The notes beneath the pieces were generated by a model. The model saw only the letters and a list, made by a program, of their open reading frames with translations. It searched no databases and had not been told where the DNA came from. This document shows, piece by piece, positions 36,001-48,290 of a DNA stretch of 64,000 nucleotides. The stretch is taken from contig JXTC01000264.1 of assembly GCA_002914845.1 (NCBI GenBank), positions 36,391-100,390 on the forward strand, written 5' to 3'. Every line of letters begins with the position of its first letter. Within the stretch, counting starts at the first letter, position 1. The position numbers were made by a program, and so were the translations under genes. This stretch comes from Trema orientale (lineage: Eukaryota > Streptophyta > Magnoliopsida > Rosales > Cannabaceae).

Positions 36001-38469
36001 AACATCATATGCTAGAGCACAATAATTGGCTGTAACTTTTCTTAGAAACGGAATTGGTTGTAACCAGTACGGCCGAAAATATCATTTTACTCCCCTCAAA
36101 AAAAAAAAAAAAAAATCATTTTACATTAATTCTTGCAGTTTTTGCATAGTTGAGACTCAAGATTTTTCTACAAGATATTGAAGTGATGATTACTACAGCT
36201 GTCACAAGAACTGATAACTATTGCTCAATCAATTACTTTATTGTTTTAATCCGTGACAATATGTAATACTATTTCTTTTCAGGCACAATATTTGTATTTT
36301 TGTTTATTTTATAAGGTGCAAATTCTTGTGGAGTACGAACTTTTGCATAAGTTCTTTCCGATAGGTGATCGTACAGTTGCCAGGTTGGATGATTTTGCAT
36401 AACTCTCCTTAAAAATTATGAATTTTGGTCCGACCTCCGTATACATACTACACCAGATTTTTTTTTTTTTTTTTTTTGTGGTCTTCCTAAAAAATGAGAA
36501 AATTTTTCGAATAGAAAAAAAGATCGGGGAAATATTTTGTTAGTAAGAAAACCACAATTAAATCCGACTAATACTGCCATTGAAGTCGTTTATTCAGTGA
36601 CAACTAAATGGAAACTTATACGAAAAACCATTATATGTAGAAACTATATTAAAAGTAGTTAACATAATTAGTGGAAATGGATATGATTAAAAAGAAGGAC
36701 TATTTTACTATCACTCCTTCCCAAAACAAATGAAATAATCTGATATCAAATTATTGGCATGTAGAATCTAGGAAGTAGCTATATTTATTAATGATCTCCT
36801 TTTTCTGGATATTCTAATGAATTGAGGTTTTGAGAGAGAAAGAGAAAGCGCGCGCGCGCGAGAGAGAGGGAGAGAGAGGCGATAGGGCCCTCTAGCAACT
36901 TTTGATTTCTTTTCTTTTTTTTAAAAAAAAAAAAATTATGGTTAAGAATTAGCAAGTAAATTATAACATTGGACGAGCGTGTCCCTCTTAGCAACAAAAT
37001 TTCCTGGCGCCAATACAGAGGTGATTCTTCCTCTGATCATAAACGACACTTGGTCCCATTGCCCACGTTTGGTGACGGAATAATATATCATAAAGTTATA
37101 CGACGTTGGCCCACACAAGATCTCCTCACTATATGAGCTAACATAACTTGCTTAATGAGTTTCAAATGTTTAGTGTGCGCGTATATATCTCCAATCATCA
37201 AATAATATTGCTTTTAGAACAATATTTATCATCTAATGGCATGATGTGTTGTTTCTGTAATTATGTTTTCTCTTTTTCTTCCTAGAAAATAACTATTCCA
37301 TCTTCATAGCGCCTTTTTTTTAGGAAAAAGAAATATGCTATTAAAAAAAAAAAAAGGAAACCTTCATAATAACAAAAGATAGTAAACTACTGGATAAGCT
37401 TATTATCCATTGTGGAAGCACACCTAGCTAAATTATGTGAGTTCTCAAAGTAAGCCCGCTAACTAATTGGCATGGGATAAGATAAGGGATAGATGGAGCT
37501 TGGGCAATTGGTGGCTCAAATTCTCTCACGTTTATATTTTTCTCAAAAAAACCTTAAAATTTGTATATATTTATAATTTTTTTAACTTAAATTATATACA
37601 AAACCTCTACCCAAAATTAGATAAATTATTAAATACTCCCCTGTAGAATAGACAAAATTTTATTCTAGCCCCGGGTGGAAAAGAATTCTGACTTCATCCC
37701 TAGATTGTTAACATCATAGGATTTCAATCCTATTCTATTGCCATTAGTATCAAAGTAATGATTAACATGAATAGATGAAGGCATTTGTATTTCAGCCTCA
37801 TCACCTATACATGGTTAATTATGCTAGGCCAGGAAGAACAGAAACCGAACACTAACTAACAATAAGCTATTAATGAGATATTGAACATTGTCAATCCATC
37901 TAACTAAGGTTGGAGATTTTAGGCCAATATATGTTTTTGACTCTTTCGAAGCACTATTTGAGTTAGCTCCTCTGAATGATATAGTAATATGATTTTATAG
38001 AGATAAATATTTGTCAACATATATTCTTCTAGATAGAACTCGTTAAGTTTCAATTCTAGAAAAAAACTGTGTAATAACACACAAAAACAATAAAATAAAT
38101 TAAACCCACATATATCTAAATGATGTGGGAGAATGATCATTGATCCGATCTATAGATAACAACTACCATTGCATAAAAAGAAGGATTACTAAAAAATTAA
38201 TAGGAACAAAAACAAAAACAAAACGAGGATCTCTCTTTTTGACGCCTAGGGTTGGAGTTATACAGAGGAGGAAAAGGAAGCCTATAGATGAAGAGAGAGA
38301 CTACAGTTTTTTTTTTTTTAATTTTTTTCCACACATATTAAATAGCTTTAAAGCTTGAGTGGGATAAAATCACTATCTAGACATCCAAGGACATAAGCCC
38401 CACACGATTGTTTTTCAAGAAAATAAATTAGAGTTAATTTTACTCTAACTTTATTTTTATTAATCTTCA
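36001..38469. other. Gene-poor region, no gene recognised
   Basis: Contains long A runs (36101-36116), a T run at 36459-36477 and a GA/GC microsatellite at 36834-36880. Short ORFs are AT- or GA-derived. Confidence 0.4.
36834..36880. repeat. Compound GA/GC microsatellite
   Basis: GAGA repeats interrupted by an alternating GCGCGCGCGCGCG run at 36848-36860. Alternating GC is rare in this AT-rich window. Confidence 0.85.
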
Positions 38470-38589
38470 AATTGACTCCCACATACACTCACTCTTATAA
38501 ATTTATTTTTGTTTCCTAAAAAGAGCCACACTTAATCTTCTCATGTACCAAGACTCCGTCTTCTAAAGGGATCTTATGAAGTGATACTA

Positions 38590-39900
38590 GATCTGTATAC
38601 GCTTGCTCCTAATATGATAAACAAGATTCGTTGCCAAATGAATCGCAATCTGACTATCAAAATACAACACACTCTTGTCTTGCTTGTGACTCAACTCCTC
38701 CAAGAATGACTTACATATCATCTCCTTGCTAGCTTCTGTTATGGCGACGTACTCTGCTTCAGTGATTAAAAGTGCAATTATCTTCTATAACTTTGAAACT
38801 CAACTAACTATTACACTATCAAAACTGTACACATATCCAATAATACTTTTTCTGTCATCTAAATCACTAGCTATGTCAGTATCAACATAGCCATATAGAC
38901 CTAAATCTGACTTTCTGAAGCATATAGCATGGTCATGTTACTAATATCTCTCAAGTACATGAGAATCTACTTCACTGCTTCCTAATGATGTTGTCCCAGA
39001 TTGCTCATATATCATCTCATAACTCCCATTACATGTGCTATATTCAGTCTAGTACATACCATAATATATATAAGGCTACCAATATTAGAAGAATAAGGTA
39101 TCTTTGCCATATAAGCTCGTTTCTGCTCAGTTAAGGGTGCCTGTTCCTTAGTTAGTTTAAGATAACTAGCTAGAGGGGAATTCATAGGCTTTGCTTCATC
39201 CGTGTTGAATCTGATAAGTACTTTTTTCACATATTCCTCTTCTGATAGCTTCAAAACTCTATTCGCTCTAAAAATCCTCATCCTAAGGATTTGTTTTGTA
39301 GCTCTCAAATCCTTCGTAGAAAACTCTTTTAACAATTTTCTCTTGAGTTTATTAATTTCTTCCATGCTAGCTCCAGCAGTCAATATATCATCTACATATA
39401 GTAGTAGAATAATATAAGATTTATCAAACCTCTTCATATAATAATAGCAGTGATCTGCCTGGCACCGTAAGTAACTATTGTTACTCATGAATATCGAACT
39501 TCTTATACTGCTATCTTGAAGCCTATTTTAGGCCATACAGGCTCTTCTGAAGTTTACACACCATTCTCTCATTCCCTTGTACTTTAAAACCTTATGGCTG
39601 CTTCATATAAATTTTTTCCTCTAGGTCACCATAAAAAAATGTCGTCTTGGCATCTAATTGCTCTAGATGCAAGTATTCCTTAACCACTAATACAAGTACT
39701 GTTCTGATAGTGGTCAATTTAAACTCTAGAGAAAAAATCTTGGTGTAGTCGATGTCTTCTTTCTATTGAAAGTCTTTGACAATAAGTCTCGCCTTGTACC
39801 GCTTATTACCATCATGTTTTTCTTTCATTGGGTACGTCCACTTGTTTTATAATGTGTTCTTTCCTTCTATTAGTTCAACCAGCTCTAATGTCTCATTAGA
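38590..39900 (-). pseudogene. Copia reverse transcriptase and RNase H (fossil)
   Basis: Reverse transcriptase motif IILLLYVDDILTAG (about 39370-39420), then KRKLLKEFSTKDL, EEYVKKVLIRFN and GSLIYIMVCTRLN. RNase H remains follow with an ITEAEYVAITEASKE-type segment (about 38710-38770). Confidence 0.8.
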
Positions 39901-40299
39901 TGCCAGTGAATCCATCTCATCTTTCATGGCTAACTCCCACTTAGTTGACTCATCATTCTGCACCACTTCTTTATTAGTCTCTAGCTTGCCTTTATTAATC
40001 AACAGAATATAATGTAGTGCAAGAGAACATCGCAATAGAAGTTGGATTGTTCTAGAAGATCTTTTAAGTTCACCCACTGGGGTTTGTGAATGCATCGCTG
40101 GTGCTATAGCTTCTTGGTCTTCTTAGCCATCTACTAGGATGTCATTCAATTGAATTTTCTCCGGCTTATTGACTTCAGGACATACTCTATCAGCTTCGGT
40201 GCCCAATATATCCTTGTACATCATCTCATCATTGCATATAACATCCATGCTCCTGATAACATTCCGATTTTGGTCATCCCAGAAATAATTGCCAAACTA

Positions 40300-41180
40300 A
40301 GTATTACCATAAGTAATAAAGAAACACTTCATAGATTTAATTAGGATCAAGTTTACTTCAACTAGCAAGATCTATATGAACATAAGATAAATAACCAAAC
40401 ACTTTCAAGAAAGAAAGGTTTACCTCTTTACCGCTCTAGATATCTTCTGGTATTCTGCAATCCAATGTTTCTGATGGTCCTCTGTTGAGAAGATATGTAA
40501 CAGTATTAACTGCATCAGCCTATAATGTCTTCGGCAACCTTATGTGCAGTCTCATGCTCCTAACATGTTCATTTAGGGTATTGTTCATCCTTTCAGCAAT
40601 ACTATTCTGTTGAGGTTTCTCTAGTATTATCAAAACGTAAACATTTTTCTTTCAGATTAGTTTCATTCTCAACCATGGCTTTCACCTTTTCAAGATATTA
40701 TAATCATCAGATTTATTGTTCAAAAAATAAACTCATACTTTTCTGCTCAAATCGTCAATAGAAGTGACATAGTATTTTGAGCCTCCAAAGGATGTCACAG
40801 GTGATGACCCCCACATATCTGTATAAACTAGCTTTAACTTTACTACTCGTGATTCTCTTTTGCCTTTCGAAAAGCTCACCATTTTCTACCTACCAAAGAT
40901 ATAACTTTCGTATAGACTATGCTCAACCGACTTAAGTTCTAATAGCTTTCTTTTTGATAGCAGCATATTGATTCCCTTCTCGCTCATATGCATAAGTCTA
41001 CAATGTCATAGACTTGAGTTAACTTCTGCACCGGCAGTCACCAAAGTGCCTCTGCAACTGGAAGTCATATAGAGAGTTCCAGTCTTGTTTCCTCGAGCAA
41101 CAGCCATAGCTCCTATGCTGATCATCCACAAGCCACCAGAAAATGTCACATTATGACAAAATAAGCAACATGTTAGGCTT
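40300..41180 (-). pseudogene. Copia GAG-pre-integrase and integrase remains (fossil)
   Basis: NVTFSGGLWMISIGAMAVAR and GNKTGTLYMTSSCRGTL mark the GAG-pre-integrase region (41006-41170). Integrase-like fragments continue to about 40300 with YGSSPVTSF-, DDLSRKV- and ILLNRGPSET-like phrases in degenerate form. The CACTA element abuts its upstream side. Confidence 0.7.
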
Positions 41181-41935
41181 AGTATCACGTCGCTTTTTTA
41201 GGGAGCGACGTGGTATGCGGCCAAATTTTAGGCCATTTTAAGAGTCTACCACGTCGCTTCCTTTGGGAAACGATATGAAACCCACTTCTAGAGGGCGTAA
41301 AAACCCACTAGATTCATTACAAACTAGAACCAAAATTTGCCAAAAATGACTCAAAACAACCTGCAATCAATAACCAGCAATCCATCATATAAATCCATTA
41401 ATACACTATACAAATTATACTTTTTCACTATAATATATAGCTAACTCCTATATAAACCTCCTAAACTAATCTAAATCATAGTTCAAGTCACATAATGCTA
41501 ACAAAATCACAAACATAAAAAGACTAAGTAATAGTGTAAGTCAACCTGATATACTCTATAAGCTCATCGGCTTATTCCTCTCGGACTTCATTGATCTCAT
41601 CCATAGTGTACATTTCTTTGCCATGGTGTTACAAAATAAAATGTATATAAATTAAATAGGAATCATGTATTCATAATTACTATACTTAATCGTTTAAGAT
41701 AAGTTTTTAAATTAGAAAGTTATATACCTGAAAAGTTAGATACTCAGATGGGCTAGTGTCTATGATTATTTCTCGCATCATGCGCATAACGAAGAAACTA
41801 CACTCTATGTTATTTAGTTAATATGGATACTATAATTCTAATAAAGTTTTTAATTAATATTGGCAAGCAAAAAAAATTCAACTAATCTAATAATTTAATA
41901 AATTGGTAAAATATAAATCGCAACTTTATTGAATC

Positions 41936-42459
41936 CTAAACACTCTTTTTTGGTGCTAATAATAATGTGTCATTCATCACTAGCTTTAAGTGAGACTTAG
42001 TTGATCTCGCACGATCCTCGCTTTTACCATTCCTAATGATTGATATAAGAGAAGGTTCAATAAAAGCTAAGAGATGTAAATGCTCATTTTGTAGAAGCTT
42101 CTCATATAATATCCTAAAATAAATCATACGCCATATTGGATGGAAAACATGATGAGGTTAAACAAAAAAATAACAAGAGTAAGGATATAACACTTACTTT
42201 ATGTAAAACGTAATGCACGGAGAACCAATCTCCACGACATTTGTAAAATGGGATACGTCGTCCTTATAAACAAAGTATAAGATAGATTTCTTGAATTGTA
42301 AAAGTGATGAGTATTAGAATATATCTCAGATTCGCCTACAATAAGTACTAACTCTTTAGGCCATGCAACAATTGATCCCACAATATCTCCCATTATATCC
42401 ATCACATTGGTCACTGGAATATGTAGGCAATGAAGCTCCAAAAATGTGTGCCTCGACAC
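41936..42459 (-). pseudogene. CACTA-associated gene relic (DUF8039/Ulp1-like region)
   Basis: The minus-strand fragment 42199-42459 contains LHIPVTNVMDIMGDIVGSIV and AWPKELV, like the IxxVxxAxxxxIxWPxxLV pattern that precedes the Ulp1-type protease in plant CACTA-linked ORFs. The next fragment (41936-42127) has LLAFIEPSLIS, resembling the FxxPxxIS start of that protease region. Both are short and in separate frames, so the gene is dead. Assignment is from memory of the family pattern. Confidence 0.45.
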
Positions 42460-43820
42460 GGCTTCATATTAGGATCAAGACATTTTCAATAGCAAATTTC
42501 AAAAAAGCTTCAACTCCATCCTCATACTCTTTGTCAATCTATTCTTCATCATCCAATTTCTATCCATCTTATCTAAATTTTTAAAATCAATTCGACAGAA
42601 TTCTCTTTATAAATGGACTAACCTTCCCTGCAAACAAACACCAATACAACCAATCTAAACACAATAACCAATTCGAGCTCATATACTATCATTTCTCAAT
42701 CATTTTTTATGTCAATATGCTAATATCATTATACTAACATATTCACATTTAAGGTACTAATATTTCGTACAAATATTCATCCACTAACCAAGCTTCTAAT
42801 TGATATAATTGTCTCTAATTTAACAATAATTAACCATATTATAATCCCACTAACCATATTCAAGAGTTTTAACTTAAACGTATATAAAACATATAGTAAT
42901 TTAAAACCTAATACATAATCTACTAATCAAGCATCTAAGTTTTGTATTAACCATTAAATTGACAATTATCTATGACAATATAATCAAATTATCATTAAAG
43001 TTACAGTAACTATACTCAAAAACATTATACATACTACATATTATCTAAAATTATAACCTAATCTATATTATAAAATTTTAATATATATTGTACAAACTCC
43101 TCTCATATAACAATTACTAGTATAAATGAACTAATTTAAACTCTAAAATTATCATTCAAACTAACTAAAAAAGTAAATTTAAATAATTCAGAAAAAATAA
43201 AAAATTTAGAAAAATACCTAAATTGCTCAAAATTGCTTGTTAGGAGGGAAAATTGATAAAGAATCCAAAAAACCTGATCAAGAAACAAACCTAACACATA
43301 TAAAAAATAAAAAATAAAAAAAATCACATATTGGTCAGATTTCATAGCGGTAAGCCGAGAAAATTTCAAATGGTTCTAGAACGAAGTAGAGCTAGAAAAA
43401 CTTACAGATCTAAGAAAATAATTCAATAGGAGTATTGGCTCATCGAAAGGAAGCAAAAGCACCTAAATCACCCAAAATAGGGGTGATTTAGCCTGAAAAT
43501 TAAAAGTTGGCAACGGAGGGAAGTTTTTTGCGCTCTAGGGTCCCTCGGAGATGAAGAAGATAAACGGTACTGGGGCTGAGCTGGGGACCAGCTAATAAAG
43601 GGTGGTACTACATCACTTATAGGGCGAGCGACATGGTATGTGTAAGAATGACATATCACATCCTTCGCTCCAGAAGTGACATGGTATCTAATGCTGCCAT
43701 ATCGCTCAACTTAAAAGCGACATGGTACATGCTAATTCACGTTCCTTCTGTATAACATGATGTGCTCTTAATACCATGTCGTTTTTCAGTTTAAACGACG
43801 TGGTATAAGTGATATAGAAT

Positions 43821-44544
43821 TAGAGGTGGTAATTCGTGTTGTCGTGTCATATTCGTGTCGTGTCGAGACATATATATAACGAGTAATTACCAAATCCAAA
43901 CCCGACACGTTTATTATTCGTGTCATGATTTGTAAACCCACACCTGACACACTAAATAAACAGGTTAACCTATGAGCGATACATTTAACTTGATCTAAAT
44001 AGGTCGTATTCAAATCATGTCCAACGTAATACGATCTGCTAACCTGTATACTGTTAACCCGTTAATTGAACTCAATTTAACATGTTAATATTAAATATGT
44101 TGTATTTAGTTCAATTTGACATAACGTATTAACCTATTAATGTTAACATGTTAACCTATTTCATATTTTCAATATAACTTGATATAATCTATTAACTTAT
44201 TTTATATTTCTAATATAACCAAGCAACCATAATCAAATAAATATAACACACAATCCAAAGTTTAAAACCAAAATAAAACTTTCAAGTTTTAGTACATAAA
44301 ATATAAAAGGAAAGTTTTAAGTCTTGGTACATACAAAATAATACAATGTCTAAAAAAATTTAATCGTGCTAAACGGGTCAATTTCGGATTTAACAGGTTA
44401 ACTTGCTAATGACCTATTATTTAATCGTGTTTAATCGAGTTTAATCTGTTTTGACCTGAACCTGTTTAAGACAAACCCAAACTCGCTAACTTTGTGTCGT
44501 TTTCGAGTCGTGTTATCGTGGCGTGACCTAAATTGCCACCCCTA
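43821..44544. mobile_element. hAT-type MITE with perfect 8-bp target duplication
   Basis: The ends are TAGAGGTGGTAATTCGTGT (left) and, reverse-complemented, TAGGGGTGGCAATTTAGGTC (right). This GGGGTGGCAAT end type is common in plant hAT MITEs. The 8-bp direct repeat TATAGAAT lies immediately outside both ends (43813-43820 and 44545-44552), the correct length for hAT. The interior is rich in CGTGTCGTGTC and AACCTGTTTA-type phrases in both orientations. No transposase is encoded. Confidence 0.9.
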
Positions 44545-44599
44545 TATAGAATGTCACTTTTTTAGTAGTGTTTAGTACATGCCTCACTTTCTGAATTTT

Positions 44600-45019
44600 T
44601 CACACTATTCTGTTTGATATCTTCAAACGAATGTCATCTATACTAGCAATATATAATGGTTCTCCATCTGCCAGATACACCTTTCCATAATTACCAGCAA
44701 CATAATTCTCTAATATATCACGGTGTGCAGTAGTATGAAACGAAGCTCTAGAGTATAAGACCCAAGAGTCAATAGGACTATCAACAAATAATAATAAAAC
44801 CTCTTGTACTTCAGTCACAGTATTTGCACCGTTGGTTCTATTGTTTTTTCTCCTTAGTGTTTTGCAATTCTTCTTTATGTGGCTAGTCTTGCCACAATTC
44901 TAGCACTCCAGTCTTCTTCTGAATTTAGATTTGTCTCTGCTATTTCTTGACTTGGATCTACCATGATCTTGGTTAGAGTTCTTCTTGCCACTCCTGCCCT
45001 TGTGAGATTTATTTGTATT
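44600..45019 (-). pseudogene. Copia zinc knuckle and protease region (fossil)
   Basis: A CCHC zinc-knuckle relic (NCGKTSHIKKNCK, about 44865-44910) lies upstream of a protease-like segment with SPIDSWVL, SFHTTAHRDILENYVAGNYG and KVYLADGEPLYI (44600-44818). Confidence 0.75.
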
Positions 45020-45545
45020 TATAGACATATTTGTAGGTAAATTTATATATTTTATATAAGTATATTTTTAAAAAATTTCAGTTCACCGGCATATTTAGTT
45101 TTGATTTTTTATTTATAATACATATGTATTATGTGAAAAACAATATTTTTATACGTCTTATATCAATTTTTTTCTTCTCCTGGTTCGTAGATTTTATGAA
45201 ATAAGTGATTTCTATTTCTACTTTAGATGGTATTTTAAATGAAAATTGAACTCATTATTCTATACATGAGAAAATAATAATAATATAACATCAAATAGTG
45301 TAAGAATCACTTTATATATCTTATTACAAATACGAAGTTAGTAAAACTAATTTTAGATTATAATCTAGATGTTTGAGATTAAACATAAAAAATATGTAAG
45401 CAAATTGACCTTCATTGAATCTTTATTTAAGCTAGCAAAAATTTTAATTTCTATTTTTAACCCTCCTTAAAAATATTTCTAGCTCCGCCACTAATTATAG
45501 GCACAAACGATCGAACTACACCACTTCTTAATTTCAGTAGGACTT
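45020..45545 (-). repeat. Inserted repeat of the TAGTGGCGGAGC family
   Basis: On the minus strand it contains AAGTGGTGTAGTTCGATC (45510-45526) followed by TAGTGGCGGAGC (45482-45493) and an AT-rich body. It separates the gag piece from the zinc-knuckle piece, and ATACAAA lies near both junctions as a possible target duplication. The first motif recurs at 49290-49304 and the second at 47529-47540. Class unknown; ends are approximate. Confidence 0.5.
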
Positions 45546-46190
45546 TATTTTTTGTATCTCTTATTTAGATTTAGGGCAGAATTTGATGATGCATCTTTAC
45601 TCGAATTAATCCTGCGAACTTCTTCTGCTATATTTCGGTTTCTAAAATCATTAAATTGTAGATTTCCCTTACCTACAGAGTTGCTATCTGCGGCCCTCAT
45701 TGGTTTCCAACTTTTTGGTAGAGATGCTAGAAGAATTAGAGCACGAACTTCATCGTTGAAATTAATTTCGACGAACATCAACTGAAAAATGATCGTGTTG
45801 AACTCATTGATGTGTGTTGCAACTGAAGCACTTTCTCCCATCTTAAATTGAACAACTTTTTTATAAGATGTACCATGTTATTTGCTGATAGTTTCTCATA
45901 CATATCTGACAGGATGCTCATCATCTCTACTATAATTTTCTCCTCCGACACATTATGAGCAACATTCTTCGTTAGCGTTAATTGAATTACACCTAACACT
46001 TATCGATCAAGGGGTTCCTAGTCATTATACTCCATCTTCTCTGATTTCTTCCCTGACATAGGTTGTTGTAATTTTTTGCTATACAGATAATCTTTGATAT
46101 GTAATCTTAAATACAAAAAGTTTGTACCGTCAAACTTGTTAATTCCGAGTCTTGATCCTTCATCTCTGGCATCACTCCCACTTTAACGAA
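45546..46190 (-). pseudogene. Copia gag (fossil)
   Basis: Fragments read KFDGTNF-like near 46130, VLGVIQLTLTKNVAHNVSEE, MYEKLSANNMVHLIKKLFNL, then THINEFNTIIFQL, LILLASLPKSW and SSNSALNLNKR. This is the UBN2-type gag of Tork-like Copia elements. Confidence 0.8.
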
Positions 46191-46210
46191 CCTTAGCTCT
46201 GATACCAATT

Positions 46211-46590
46211 ATTAGGGAATAACCTCCCCAATAGGCACAAAATAATGGAAACGATCAAATAAATAAAAAAATAAATACCGAAATAAGTAAACACAAGACA
46301 TATAAATTTACGTGGTTCATCAATTTGGCTACGTCTACGAAGTTGCTGTAGATCTTCACAATAGGGAGAAGATAAACCTTGCAAGTATTTATAGACATTC
46401 AATCACTCTTTCCTCATACTCAAACTCCGAATATACCCAAGAGAAAAGCTTTAGTTTTCTCTTACTCTCAAGAATAAAATCTCTCTAATTTTACTCTCAT
46501 TTACCACTTGGTGTTTCTCACTTTCTAAGATAAAACACAATGAGATATAAGGACCCTATTTATAATATGAGCTTGACCAACCCCTCCACA
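46211..46590 (-). repeat. 5' LTR of the Copia fossil (approximate ends)
   Basis: Lies directly beyond the initiator tRNA-Met type primer-binding site. On the minus strand a start at TGTGGAGGGGTTGG (46590) and a TATAAATAGGGTCC promoter box (about 46563) are visible. Confidence 0.55.
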
Positions 46591-47528
46591 TATTTTTTTC
46601 TTTTCTTTCCTAATATATTACACGGTTTTTACAATGTATTATTTATACGTATTCCACTGTGTATTTCATATACAGCTTGTACATGAAACCGGAGCCAAAT
46701 TTTCACAAAGCAAAGTAGTAAAAGTTCACCTGCATAATCTCAAAGTATAGTAACCCAATAATTTTATTTTAATGAGAAGTGCAACATCTATGTTGAAAGT
46801 CTTCAAGATCTATCTTAGAAAATTTAGATCTAGAAAAAACCAAAAGAAAAGAAAAATAACAAAAACAAATAAAATCTATATAGATCTAAATTTTAGTGGG
46901 ACAAAAATCCCATGGAAATAAATTTATGGAACAAAGGCCTCACACAAATAGAAGGATAATGGAAGAAGACTAGGGAAACAAAGAACTGGAGAAATCCATA
47001 AAAATCCTATCAGGGAGGGAGATCAACTGAGAATCTTCCTCCTTGGTATGATAGAAATTAAGAGAGAGAGAGTATGAAGTCTCTTTTTTTGTAAAACCTA
47101 TTATTACAATTAAGTATTGTCATTAAAGAATATATTAATTTGTGAAAATCACTGTATGTGAATGGTACTCTTTTTTATCAGAGATTCGATAATTGTGTTC
47201 ATAATTGGAAAAATATTTTGAATGAAATTGATAATGCAAACACATTGATCAATATACATTTGAATTATGAAATCCCACATGGAACATTTGTTATTAATCG
47301 ATAATTAAAGAGAATTTGATTTTTGAAAAATTAAATTTATCTTTCATCATTATTATTATTTGATTTTCGTTTGTGCCCTTTGCTGAAATAAAATCATGAA
47401 TCATCAGTATAATTTATCACAATCGACAAAAATAAGAAATAGAATGATAATATTATTTTCACAATCAGATTATATAGCAGTGGTCATAATTAATTGGTCC
47501 ATTATATATATGTATAACTAACATTAGG
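46591..47528. other. Non-coding spacer
   Basis: AT-rich; no gene recognised. Ends at a TAGTGGCGGAGC repeat. Confidence 0.35.
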
Positions 47529-48150
47529 TAGTGGCGGAGCCACATTAAGGCAAAGGGGCGAAGTTCCCCTGGATTTTTGGGAAAAAAAAAGTCCAAACAA
47601 TTATATATAATATTTATATATTAAATCAATTATTTCTTAATTTTTCTTATCAAATTTAAATTTTTTACATTTGACCCTATTTAAAATTAGATTAATTATT
47701 TCTCTAATCCTTAAGGCTCTGTTTGGATATTTGATTTTTTGGAAGGAAAAAAAAATTCTTAGGAATTTTATTTTTTTGTTTGGATTTTATCAAAGATTGA
47801 AAGAAAAATTTTTACGTAGATTATGTAGGGGACGTTTTCAGTAAATTTGAAGGATTTAGATTATAATGAAAAGATCATTGTGAGAAAAAGAGTTTCGAAA
47901 ACTAAATTTTATAGAAGCTTAAGAAAATATTTTCCTTCTCTTTTTCTTTCAACTTTTCCCTGACAATTGTTTTCTCTACTAAATTCTAAGTTCCAAACAT
48001 AGCCTAAATATCATCAATCTCTTTAATTTGGAATTTCTAGTGGCTTATCTTCATCTCTTTCTGTCTCTATTTTTTTTTTCCTAACTTTTATCAACAACTT
48101 ATTCATTTCTTTAAATTTATTGGAATAAACAACTAGCAATTGTTATATTA
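47529..48150 (+). repeat. TAGTGGCGGAGC-family repeat, second copy
   Basis: Begins TAGTGGCGGAGCCACATTA and continues as AT-rich sequence that is interrupted by a Tourist-like MITE (47715-48004). The right end is not defined. Confidence 0.4.
47715..48004. mobile_element. Tourist-like MITE (PIF/Harbinger) with TAA duplication
   Basis: The left end GGCTCTGTTTGGA matches the reverse complement of the right end, GGCTATGTTTGGA. TAA lies directly outside both ends (47712-47714, 48005-48007), the canonical 3-bp PIF/Harbinger target. 290 bp, no coding capacity. Confidence 0.75.
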
Positions 48151-48290
48151 TATTAGGCAACAAATAATAAATTTTACTTGGTTTAAGATTGTCAAGGAAG
48201 AAAAAGAAGAAGAGATAACTAGGTCTCAACCTTATTAGGATGCTTCTTCTAAACTCAGTTTCTTTCACTATCTATATAATATATATATAT

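Larger units (their letters stand above)
41186..44570 (-). mobile_element. CACTA (En/Spm) transposon, decayed, inserted in the Copia fossil
   Basis: The right end, read on the minus strand, starts CACTACTAAAAAAGTGACA, a typical CACTA terminal repeat. The left end begins CACGTCGCTTTTTTAGG and lacks a clear matching TAGTG terminus. Near both ends a motif like GCGACGTGGTAT recurs in both orientations (41186-41280 and 43610-43805), as expected of CACTA subterminal repeats. The interior has two protein relics of CACTA-associated genes (41936-42127 and 42199-42459). Flanking triplets TAT and TTT do not match perfectly. A hAT-type MITE sits inside its right end. Confidence 0.75.
38470..46590 (-). 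mobile_element. Copia retrotransposon fossil (Tork-like) with nested insertions
   Basis: In coding order on the minus strand: an LTR-like block at 46211-46590; a primer-binding site complementary to initiator tRNA-Met (TGGTATCAGAGC, about 46197-46208); gag (45545-46190); CCHC knuckle and protease region (44600-45000); GAG-pre-integrase and integrase (40300-41180); reverse transcriptase (39012-39900); RNase H (38590-38990). The order and motifs fit Tork-type Copia. Two insertions interrupt it: a CACTA element (41186-44570) and a small repeat (about 45020-45545). It is old and heavily broken. A matching LTR at the left end was not recognised. Confidence 0.85.

Noticed and set aside
45552-45785. 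77-codon plus ORF
   Set aside because: Antisense reading of the Copia gag fragment.
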